Assembly: GCA_023101885.1 (NCBI GenBank)
Contig: JALPQD010000207.1
Location: forward strand, 525,001-589,000
DNA length: 64,000 bases
DNA from: Typhlomys cinereus
Taxonomy: Eukaryota > Chordata > Mammalia > Rodentia > Platacanthomyidae
Reading direction: 5' to 3'
The notes under the pieces are model-generated. The model was given only the letters and a program-made list of their open reading frames with translations, did no database searches and was not told the origin of the DNA. The position numbers and the translations under genes were made by a program. Shown here one piece after another: positions 1 through 16,721 of the stretch. How positions within the stretch are numbered: the first letter of the stretch is position 1; each line of letters starts with the position of its first letter.

Positions 1-452
1 CCAGGTCATGGCACAGAGAGCGGGGAAGATGGTAAACATCCACTGAGCCCTGGGCCATCGGCTGGGCCACAAAGAAGAGGAAGAATCTTAGCGTCCGTTC
101 CAGTTAACCAATTTTCCAGGGACACACGATTCTGTATTGCAAATATGCAGGGTGCATGCATGGATGGGGGGGTGTGGGGAGTACTATCCATGTCTGTATA
201 GGTAGATGCACATGCAATAATGAGTGTAAACACTTGTGTGTGCAAGTGTTTGGGAGTAGAGACACAACGGATGAGTATGAATGAATGTGTGTGTTCTAAG
301 TGTGTCAGGATGTGTACGCACACACAATTGAAGATATGTAGCGATAGGTTTATGCGTTTTCATGTATACGTATACATGTTTGTGCCTTAATATGTGCAGG
401 CATGACTGACTGCTGTGTATCCCCAGCGAGTCTTCAGCTGCCTGTGATTGGC

Positions 453-490
453 ATGCAAATGCAAATCATATGCAAATGCAGGCTGAGTCA
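453..490. promoter_or_regulatory. Triple octamer (POU) motif plus AP-1 site
   Basis: Three perfect ATGCAAAT octamers start at 453, 459 and 470. They are followed by TGAGTCA at 484-490. This is a dense cluster of POU-domain and AP-1 consensus sites inside a GRM2 intron. Function is inferred from motif density only. Confidence 0.5.
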
Positions 491-701
491 GAGCAGATTC
501 CCTCCCCAGTCCTGGCCTCTTATTACCCAAGCAGGTGGCCCAGCAGGTGCAAGCGGAGCAGCCAAGTTCCAGCAGCCTCCAGCCCCCAGCAATGCATCAC
601 CACACCTCTGTCATGGGAAAAGGACCCATGCCAGGGTTTTTGTCACCATTTTCCTGCTCCTGCAATTATTGAGACTGTCAGTTCAGACCCTGTTCTGCGC
701 T

Positions 702-775
702 CCCATGCTGAGTGACCTTGGGCAAGAGGCTGACTCTCCCTGAGTTTCTGTTTTCCGTCAGTCAAATGAGAGTGC
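702..775 (-). repeat. MIR-like SINE relic
   Basis: Contains the MIR core in reverse orientation (TGACCTTGGGCAAG, then a CTGAGTTTC tract). Old and diverged. Confidence 0.5.
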
Positions 776-814
776 CATGGAAGCTAACTTCAGACTCACG
801 AGTATCCCGAATGA

Positions 815-895
815 TCTTCTTACCATTCAGAGCTCAGCTCTCCTGTCCCCTCCTCAGAAAAGCCTTTCCTGATATCCCACCTGAAGCAGTGTGTT
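815..895 (+). repeat. L2-like LINE 3' end relic
   Basis: Resembles the ancient L2 tail: AGCTCAGCTCTCCTGTCCCC followed by AAGCCTTTCCTGA. Old and diverged. Confidence 0.4.
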
Positions 896-1307
896 CGCTG
901 GAGCTGTGGCACCCCCTTGTCTGGGGGAACCATTTGTTTGGAAGCCACCAAGTGGAGTATAGTTTTCACCTGCTTAGCCCTTCCTCAGCTCTCCCTCGCA
1001 TCCACAGCAACTTCTTCTACCCCATGCCTCATTTGTTGGCCCTGCTCTCCAGATAACCCCTCGCCGGAGCAAATCAGGCTGCATTCACGGATTTATGTCC
1101 ATGCCCCCAACTTCTGGTGACATCTGCGTCCTAATACTCTCTCTTGTTCACATTTCCCTGCCCATTTCTCCAGGCATTATTCGACCCTCCTACCTCTCCT
1201 GGGGTCCATTGAACCTCTTGGACCTTTAAAGTTAGGACTAGTTGAAATATTAGGAGACAGAGGGTCCCGTGTCCAGCCCCCTCCTACCTCTGCAACAGGT
1301 GGCTCAC

Positions 1308-8156
<6,849 letters not shown>

Positions 8157-8869
8157 CTGCAGAGAAATAGAGATACAGACAAACGGGGAAAGTGGAACTG
8201 GAGAGCAGCTAGCTGCTTTTATTTCCAGCTTCCCCTCTGACTCCGTCCCTCCCCATGTCCCTTTCCAGGTGCTTGGAAGTCATGGGCGTGGAGATGATGT
8301 CACTAACTAGGCTGAGAAGCTCCTAAGTCAACCCCGTCATCTGTCTCTCCATCATGTCAGCTAGAGATGAGCTCTGTGTTCCTACCAAACTTGGAAGAGG
8401 ACAACGAAGCTGAGAGTGGAGGGCTAGGGCCCAAAGCCAGGGGCCCAGTCAATACTAAGACCTAAGTCAACTAAAGGTCCTACATGCCGCCCCCCCTCCA
8501 ACCCCAACCCTGAGGTCAATACATCAGCAGCTGAGGTCATGTCAGAGTTACAAACTCAGGGATCCAGCCCCTGTCATGAACCTTGGTTTCTAGAGAAAGG
8601 GTGCTGGTATTTGAGGATTGGCCACAGAGGGAGAAGGGTCTTTACTGCACAGGGACAGATTCCAACCCTAGGGAGACAAAAGCCCATGTGAACATCTCAG
8701 CTTCTAGCCTTTAGCTTTTAAAGGGCCAGCCCCAGGGCCTCCCAAAAAGAAAAGAAGGGAGATCCCGGGCTCCGAGGGAGACAGCAAGATGTTGGGGCTG
8801 GTCCCAGAGAAGTCAACATGTGGCTGAAGGTCCTAATAAAGCAGGGCAAGTAGATCTGAGTGTGTGTGT

Positions 8870-8907
<38 letters not shown>

Positions 8908-9763
8908 CAGGTGGAGGCAATTCACCTGATCAGACTCTCTAAACAGTGCAGAAGGTAATTTCTGGATGCCCTAGCCTTACATAGAAAACTCAAATTTTCT
9001 GCCTCTATGTCGCCTCACCCCAAACCAGTTAGAGATAGTTATTCCTTGCCTCCCCATCCTTCAAAGCCTGTCCATCGTAATTCTGAACCTTAGAACTCCC
9101 TCCCCCCTTTTCTTTCACCCTGCGCCTTCTCATCTGTACCTAAACATCCACCCTTTATGATCTCACAGGTCGGGAATGGGACACACATCTTTTCTTAGAA
9201 TAGGAAAGGAAACTGAGGCTTAAGGGGACGACTAGTTCAAAGACCCCCTTGTCCTGGCCACAGAGTCTGGAGCTTGCCACAGGGCAGGGGGACTGGGATC
9301 CTGTGGGGACCCGGAAAGAAGTGACTCAACCAGGCAGGCAGGAGAGAAGCAGGGATGAAGATCGACACAGATGGGGTTAGAGCTAAACACAGGGGAGGCC
9401 CGAGTGGAAGATAGGATAGGGAACGGGGAAGGACCCCAGTCCTGCAGCCAGGGACCTCAACAATCTAATAAGGGGGCAGGCAAGCCCAAGAGGCTGAGAC
9501 AAAGACCCAGGTACAGGTAGAAGAAGCAGCAGAAGAAGCCGGAGCAGGAGGAAAGGGGGGAGCGCGATGCAGGGCGTGCGTTCTCCGAGGAAGAAAGGCG
9601 GGACACCAGGGAAGGTCTTCCCGCTTCCCGGAGCTCCCAGAGAGTACTGTCCGGACACCCCAGCCCAGGTACTCCAGAACTCGAGGACCCGTGGGGCCCC
9701 GGGACATGGGGTCAGGGCCAAAAAAAGGTCGGCAGTGGCCGCGGCACCACGGGCTCACCCTAC
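8157..9763 (-). other. GRM2: GRM2 intron 1 (between non-coding exon and ATG exon; inferred)
   Basis: Non-coding. It contains a (TG)n tract at 8861-8906 and a MIR-like fragment near 9190-9245. Boundaries depend on the inferred 5' UTR splice sites. Confidence 0.5.
8861..8906 (+). repeat. (TG)n microsatellite
   Basis: TG dinucleotides with one interruption (TA at about 8873). Confidence 0.95.
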
Positions 9764-10160
9764 CTGGCGCGCCCAGCTCTGGCACGGAGAGAAGCAGTTG
9801 AGCAGGGGGCGCGGAGCTCCGCTCCAGCTTGCTGGCTCGCTGGCTGGCTCTGCGCTCTCCGCCGCCCGCCCGCCCTGCTGCTTTCAATCTCGGCCCGCCC
9901 CGCCCCCGGCCCCGGCCCGCCCCCAGCCCCTCCCCCGTGCCTTCCGACTCCGGGTCTCCCCCTCCCAATTCAGCCTCGGCCTCCCAGCGGACCCCTCCAG
10001 GATTCCTAGCCCCAGCACCTCTGGCAGCTCCCACTCTTCGCAAGACCTCGGGGCCTGGAGCTGTCCGCCGCGTGGTGCTGAATCCTAGGGCGCTCCTGAG
10101 CTGGAGCAGGTGCCTCTCTCTCGGGGCCCCTCCGCCCCGCAGTCGGACTGCGTCCCAGAG
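9720..10160 (-). promoter_or_regulatory. GRM2: CpG-rich promoter region of GRM2 with probable non-coding exon 1
   Basis: A GC- and CpG-rich island lies 1.6 kb upstream of the ATG exon. On the minus strand a strong donor, GCCAG|GTAGGG (exon end 9764), is followed 5 nt later by AGG|GTGAGC (exon end 9759). Either could close the non-coding first exon. No TATA box is obvious, as is usual for an island promoter. Transcription start sites cannot be placed from sequence alone. Confidence 0.55.
10057..10082. promoter_or_regulatory. Possible wide-spaced REST/NRSF (RE1) site
   Basis: The half-sites GGAGCTGTCC (10057-10066; 9 of 10 match GGCGCTGTCC) and TGGTGCTGAA (10073-10082; exact) are separated by six bases instead of the canonical one. 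REST is known to bind RE1 half-sites at expanded spacing. The position, about 300 bp upstream of the putative GRM2 exon 1 donor, suits repression of a neuronal gene outside neurons. Binding is inferred. Confidence 0.5.
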
Positions 10161-11082
10161 AGCGGCAGGAACAGGGTGTGGGGAAGAGGGCTAGGAAGGT
10201 CACTGAGCTTGCAGAATTTGTGCACCGTGTTATGGGTTCCTATCTTCTAGAGAGGAGGCGGCAACCCTTGGGTTGTGAGCTAATATTGGGGGATAGGTAA
10301 AGGGTTACGGGGGAGATGGGTGGAGGGCTTGGCCTGTTGCCGCAAGTGTGTCCACATCTTGGCATCCATTCTCTCCACCTAGTGACAGCAGCTCAGGCTA
10401 CATACCGGGCCCCGTGTGAGCACTAAGGTCTGAGTCACTGGGAGAAAAAGATTGGGAGAAGGGGGAGGTCAAAGGATGGAGCCTCCCCTTCCTTCCAGAT
10501 GACCTTTAAAGAGGCTGCCCTTCCCCCACGCATCCCTGCTCCCATGTACAAAGGTCATTTATGGCAGACTAGGGGAAGGAGAGGGGGGCCTCAAGGCAAG
10601 GGATTAGGGTCAGCCCTGAAGGACCCGCTGGATCTGGGGTGAGTGGCAGAGGAAGGGGCTGAGGAAGGCTCCGGGAACTGGCTGCTGCGTAGGAGGAAGC
10701 AAGCGCTGGAACCCGAGCAGAGGGAGGACAGCTCTGAGAAGATGCTCTTGACTCTTCCTCCCACAGCAGGATGGGGAAGGACGCCCCTGGGTAGGGGGTG
10801 GTGGATGAGCTGTGGCACCAGGCGGCTCGGGAAGAAGCCCTGCGTCCAGATCTGGTCCGCGGCTGGTGCCATGTGACCCCAGCATCTGTGCAAGTGTGAA
10901 AGGGCACTGCGCTCTCGCCCATTCTCCCAGCGCTGCTGTCTTCCACAGGTGTCAGTGTTGGTGGGGGTCATGTAAAATATGTGCTGTTGAAATGTCAAGC
11001 TCACACCCCACAGGCACAAACCCCCCTCCCCACATGCGCATGTGGCATTTGGGAGAGGATGATAAGGACAGGTTTTTTCCCT

Positions 11083-11084
<2 letters not shown>

Positions 11085-11118
<34 letters not shown>
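11085..11118 (+). repeat. (CA)n microsatellite
   Basis: Uninterrupted CA dinucleotides. Confidence 0.95.
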
Positions 11119-11120
<2 letters not shown>

Positions 11121-12428
11121 TCCCACTGATGCTGTTCTGTAAAGAACACAGCTTTTAAGCAAAACAGACACATCAAACCGAAACAAACACAAGCCCGACC
11201 GCTAATGGGCGACAAGGTGGCAGCAGGATGAGGGTTCAGAGCTGTCAGACGAAGCTGGGGAGACAGACATGCTGTCTTCCAGTTCCAGCTCGCCACCGGC
11301 TGCTCTCGCCCTCTGGCTGGCTCACAGCGACTGCTCCCTGGGGTGGGTGAGTGATGGGCCAGCTCTTGGAGCAGAGGGGTTGGCAGCGGGAGGGTGCCGA
11401 GGTGAGAAGCTTCCTGGAGATCCCACCACACTTCCAGCCCCCCCACCAAGGCGGCCTCACAAAAGACATGGGGATTTAGATACAGATGTTGCTAGACACA
11501 ACAGTGGCACAAGAAGTCTGTCACATGGTCTGCAAGCGAGCAAGCTGCGCTGTCTTGTGCGGCATCCAGAAGCAGTGACATTCAGCGACGTAGCCACCAC
11601 TCGCAGCTGGACGCACAGACACACCCAGCCTTAACGAAGATGGCTGTATACATGGAAACGGCCACACACACAGCTATGCAGGCACACATAGTCAGAATAT
11701 ATTAACTATACTTTCCAGCAACACTCAAAGGTACATGTGAACACACAGCCAGAGCAATGCACAGTCACACAGCTAGCTACCTAGACATGCCCTCTCAGCA
11801 CACACGTAATCATGACACAGGTACACCCACAGCTTTATACATGGACGCACAGTAAAATAGCTTTAGACACAAACACATAACCATACACAGATACTTCTAT
11901 TTGCATAAAGCCCCAGAAATGCTCCCATCTAGCCAACTTCACATGCCTCTATAAATGCAATCATACATACACAGCGACACTTACATAGTCGCACAACCAT
12001 CCACACGTGTGTAGCCATACCCAGCTTGCATGGCATAACCTCACTCATGAACGCCAGAAACCCCACTGGTGACACGTATACACAGCCCAGGAACAAAGGC
12101 ACTGGCAGGCCCGGCAGGCCCAGCAGGGATGTCTTCGCCTGCTGCGGAGTCCCAGCGTGACCACAGGCACACTGGAGCCACGGACACAAAGACGCCTTGG
12201 AGCAGACAAAGGCAGGCAGGGAAGATGCTCCCTGCTCTGCTCTCCACAGTCGAGAAAGCCCATGGGGCTGCTGCCACGAGGGTAACTGTTAGCTGGGGTG
12301 ACAGAGAAAGTAACGAAGGACTTCCAGTATCCTTCTGCTCAGGGTACCCACCCATGCTCCCTCTTTTCTCTGAGTTGGGGTGCTCCTGTTCCCTCCTGGT
12401 CTATTTGCAAAGGGCTCTTACAAGGTAG

Positions 12429-12452
12429 AACACACACACACACACACACACA
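12429..12452 (+). repeat. (CA)n microsatellite
   Basis: Twelve CA units, just beyond the TEX264 poly(A) signal. Confidence 0.9.
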
Positions 12453-12486
12453 AACTCAAGTCCAGTGAAACAAGAGAGCAATTTAC

Positions 12487-12492
12487 TTTATT
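12487..12492 (-). terminator. TEX264: TEX264 polyadenylation signal AATAAA
   Basis: TTTATT on the plus strand reads AATAAA on the minus strand, about 250 bases after the TEX264 stop codon. It is the only consensus hexamer in the expected range. Cleavage is expected 10-30 bases further, near 12460-12475. Confidence 0.8.
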
Positions 12493-12743
12493 CTGGGTTT
12501 TGGAAGCTCCAACGAATCTGAAAAAAGTTGGCAGCCCAGGAGGCTGGTGCAAGTAACAGTCTCTGACTCCTTTGGCCCTGGGAACCAAAGGGGCAGTGAA
12601 GAGAAGGTTTAGCTAGAAGCCCGGGGAGGGGAAGTAGGGCCCCTGACACCCTCAGTCCAGGCTGGGGAGGTGAAAGAAAAAAGAGGGCCAGAGATCTACT
12701 CAGTTCCTTAGCAAATGTACCACGGGAGGGTGAGGGCTACAGA
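12493..12743 (-). other. TEX264: TEX264 3' UTR
   Basis: Short, GC-rich untranslated tail between the stop at 12744 and the AATAAA signal. It contains no repeats. Confidence 0.75.
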
Positions 12744-13027
12744 TTACTCCTCACCCCTCTCAGGGGTACTGGGCTCCCGAGTGGACTCTGGTGGCTTGAC
12801 TTCAGAGCCCAGCCGTGGTTCCCCCAAAGGCCCCTCACCCTCTAGGTCCAGCTCCTCAAAAGATGAGCCACTGGCACCCGACTCGCTGTAGCTGTGCTCG
12901 CTGCGGTTATCACCATCATCCCAGCCGCGGTTGCTTGCGCCAGGAGACAGTGTGGTAGCTGAAGTCTCGCGGCTGCCCAGGCTCACCTCCAGGCTTACAG
13001 AACTTGTATCGCTCGTTGTGTCGGCTC
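12744..13027 (-). CDS. TEX264: TEX264 coding exon 4 (residues 217-310, stop)
   Basis: The acceptor GCCACAG|GAGCC is at 13028/13027 and the stop TAA at 12746-12744. It encodes the disordered tail with the LC3-interacting motif Phe-Glu-Glu-Leu at 12860-12849. The last 25 residues differ most from human. Confidence 0.96.
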
Positions 13028-16000
13028 CTGTGGCAGGACAAGGAAGCACTGTCAGCCAAGGTCGCTATGTGTCCTCCCTGCACCCTAAGTGTCCCCCTGC
13101 ACCCTCCTCTCAGGAGCATGCAGAGACGCTGCCATGAGCTCAGCAGATGAGCACGCAAGGTCCATTAATGAGTAATAGTCGCCCTGGCTCAGGAGGCCCA
13201 TTCTGGATGCCCCCTGCCCTCTACCCTGGCTAGGGCTTCACCCACAGGGTCAAAAGGGCACATAAGAAGGAAGGGAGAGAGAGGGGAGCAGCTGGCTGTG
13301 CACTTCTTCCTACCTACCCTGCATCATCCCCAGCTCCCTGCACTCACACAAAGCTATTGACTCCCTCCTCCACATCCATTAAGGGCCACTCAGCCTCAGG
13401 GTGAAGAGTTGAGGGTCGAACAAAGAGACCCAAACGGCGTCCCTCCATCCTTCATTTCAGGCTTGGAAGGTTTGTCCAGAGATATCTACAGAACGTTGCC
13501 TATGAGGCCTGGGGACTGAAGAATGGACTGAGGGGCTACTCTCCAATCCCTGCCCCCACTCAGACCTCCCCAAGGAGCAGCTACATTCAGGAAGTCAGCT
13601 GGCCCCTGCTCCTAACCACACGGTGTCCCTACTTAATTGAAAGAGGGGGCTGAGTGGTGAGGACGGAGAAATCCCCAGCCGGTTGCAAGGAAAGAGAGTG
13701 CTAAGATAAGGCATTGTAAGGACCTTTTCCCGCGTGCTGAGTCCACCCAGAGGAAGCCCTTCCCAACCTGTCCCATCTCCATCACTGCACTGGTACTTTC
13801 TAACCCCCAGTACACTTCCAAGTAAGTAGCCTGTCGTGCGCCCTGCCCATCACCACAGATCAAAGGCAGTGAACACAGGTAGGAGTAGCAGAGGAACAAA
13901 CAGCTCAAGCCTACTGTGCAGGATCCCAGGAAAGACACATGCCACCTTCCAAAAGAAGTCAGGGGGGGCAGCTGTCAAACTTCATAGAAGGTGAGGGAGC
14001 TCTGTCTCCATGGTAACAGAACTCTGAGTCACACTCAGCTAGGGACTGCTTGGCATATGCACCGGCCTAGAGTGGACCTTGAGTCTCAGCTGGGGCCGAC
14101 TGTGATGCAGTTAAAGGGATTTAGGATCTGATCTTATCAACTCTATTCCCAAAAGATGCCCTGTGGGGGTCCTACTAGCAAAGGCGGGACCTTTAGCATG
14201 GCTCCCAGGGCAGAAGAATACAGGAGAACAGAGCAGGAGCTCAGGACAAGCTGAGTTATAAGTTCTCCACTGACCCTGGGTCAGAAGTCCAGTTCCTCAC
14301 TGTCGCACTAATGACAGGTAAGTGTTCCAGGGATTACGTGCCTGAAAGGCACAAGGAGAATAGTTTCTTCCTGACCCCATCACTGCCAATTCTGTCTGCC
14401 CATCATCCAATGGCTCTCCTGAGATCCTGGGGTACAGACAGCAACCTCCCCTCTTTCCACTCCTAGGCAAAGAATGATCAGAGGAAAGATCTTCTTGGTC
14501 CAGGGCTCAGCTCACAGGGAAGAAGCCAGCCCCTGGGAACGTGTGGACTAAGGAGCTCCACAAGCAGGGGAGCTGAACCCTTGTAGCCCAGAGGGGGCGG
14601 CCTCTACAGCCTGAGCCTGTATTCCTGGAGAAAGGACCCTACACAAAGCAAAGCAACACCTAAATCCCCAGGGTTACTGGGCAGGGGATGTGAAGCTACT
14701 GCTTTTATCCAGTTTCTGCCTCCTCTTCTGCCCACAGCCAATGCAAGGAGATCAAATATTCATCGCTTCTCTGGAGCTAAATAATACATCAATGTAATAA
14801 CAGGCACAAGGCAGCTAATCACCCCTTTTACCTCCCAGTCCAAGTCAGGGACCCAGTGGGGAGGCAGGCAGCGACAGGCCAAGCTTTGGGTGGCCAGGCA
14901 CCCACCACGCACTGCTGTGTAAGGGCCATGCACCTGGCGGGTAGATGCCCAGAGTCCGCCCCGAGTGTCAGGACAGCTCTGTCAGAGGTGGGCAGAACCC
15001 TCAGTGCCCACAGCAGGGAGTGGGTGGGCAGGCTGGTGGAGAAGACAGGCCAAGGAACTCAGGGGTGTGGGAGCCGTGGCTGCAGCCAGCTGTATGCCGT
15101 GAGTGCCAAGCAGTCCTTTATTAACACCTCTGGCAGGCAGTGTTTGGAAGGAAGCTGGGTGGGTGGGCCAAGGAGGCGGGAGGCATGTAGCCGAGGAAGG
15201 TCAGAGGAAGATCAAGGTGCTCCTCCTCCTGCTCTGGGAGATGCCTGGGCCTGCTGACCTTGGGCCATGTCCTGTGCCCACAGCAAGGGACGAAAAGTGT
15301 CTGCTGAGCACTGGTGGGCAGAAGGGAGCAGTACCCCATGGAGGTAATTAAGTGACAGATGACTCTAACTACACTGGACACAGGCCCCAAGGGAAAAGAC
15401 AGCCTCCCAATAGCTTCCCCTAGTAACCCCTGCCAACATGTCTCTCTAGGATGACCTTGGTTATTGAAGTCTGGGTGGGCAGACAGATTCCAAGAGAAGA
15501 GAAAGTGACAGTTCCTTCCCCACAACTCTATATGACACCCAGAAATTGTGGACTTCTAGAGTCACCTAAGACTTCAGCAGAACAGCCAACTGTTAGGACT
15601 CCTAGGACCAAATGATGTTACCAGCATGGTCTCTTACTCCTGGGATCGCATGAGACTGTGGCAGGGGTCTGGGAGCAGGCGAGCAGCCTGCTGGCCTAGG
15701 CCAAGGGTATTACCAGGGCTTGCTCTGGTGGCAGGGGCTCTGAGAGATAGGAGAACACCTTGTCCCTTTCTTACCTTCCAGATATAATGTCGACCTTACT
15801 TTCTGAGGAGCTCCACCCAAGTGATGCTTTTCCTAAGCAGCCTCGGCCTCTCCCATGAGCATCCAACTGTCTACTACCTAGGTATGCCATTGAATCTGAA
15901 GGAAAACCAGACAAGGTCCGTGCTGACTGGGACACATGTGTGAATCCGAATCTATGTGGATGTGCATTTCTGGAAACTGGCAATTCTGCATGCAGGTCCT

Positions 16001-16690
16001 GAAGGTAGGCTGTTTCCTTCCTCTCTCTGCAAGTAAATCCTCATATCTCTAGTGCCAACGCCAAAGAAGAGCCTCCTCAGCCATGTCCCTGGATATGCAG
16101 AAAAGGGGATTCAGATAAGACCTTACCCTATTTCCCCTACCCTTTGTACCTGTGCCATCCATCTGGGGATCACTGGTCTCCACAAGTCCCCGGGATTTCC
16201 GCTCTGTCTCCTTCACCTCGGGCACGTAGAAGTCTCCTTGCCGTGCCAGCGGGCACATGAAATAGATCTGGTCTTGCTGGTAGATCTCCAGCCGAGGGTG
16301 GGCACATAGCTTCCGTTCCTGGTCAGAGTGTTGCAAAATGTGGAATAAACACTACAGGGCCCTGACCCACTGGTACCAGGCAACTGTTTGTTGCCTATTC
16401 TTTTTGGAGAGGCTGGCTGTGCCTTGCACTCCACTCTCTTCCAAATTCCAAACTGCTGCTGAGAGACGTATGTGAAGCCCTCTAAAAACAGGCTTGGGAC
16501 TAGAAAAATGGCTCAGGGGTTAAGCCTCCGACTTATAAGCAGAAGGACCTGAGCTTAGATCCCTGGAAGGCAGTGCCAGGGAAACCCCAGAGCAAAGCAA
16601 AAAGAAGGTAGAGCAATCCTTTAGGGCCTCCACAGGCACATGCAATGACCTCTCTGTCTCTGTCTGTCTGTCTGTCCATCTGTCTGTCTG

Positions 16691-16721
<31 letters not shown>

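Larger units (their letters stand above)
1..1307 (-). other. GRM2: GRM2 intron downstream of coding exon 3
   Basis: Non-coding. I found no match to the missing terminal GRM2 exon. It contains alternating TG/CA-rich DNA around 190-380, three octamer motifs with an AP-1 site at 453-490, a MIR-like relic near 702-775 and L2-like sequence near 815-895. Confidence 0.75.
10161..12470. other. Intergenic region between TEX264 3' end and GRM2 promoter
   Basis: No gene supported. It contains a (CA)n tract (11085-11118), a long CACA-rich, tandem-poor stretch from about 11590 to 12010, and a (CA)n tract at 12429-12452. Short open frames here have no recognisable homology. Confidence 0.65.

Noticed and set aside
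1..1307. Search for the missing last GRM2 coding exon(s)
   Set aside because: No sequence matching the expected TM7 and C-terminal tail was found on the minus strand, so they must lie outside the window.
9465..10203. Open frames of 110-190 codons around the GRM2 promoter island
   Set aside because: Low-complexity Arg/Ala/Pro translations caused by GC richness. No homology recognised and no start or splice context.
10591..11449. Open frames with Cys-Val repeats near the (CA)n tract
   Set aside because: Translation of a TG/CA microsatellite, not protein-coding sequence.
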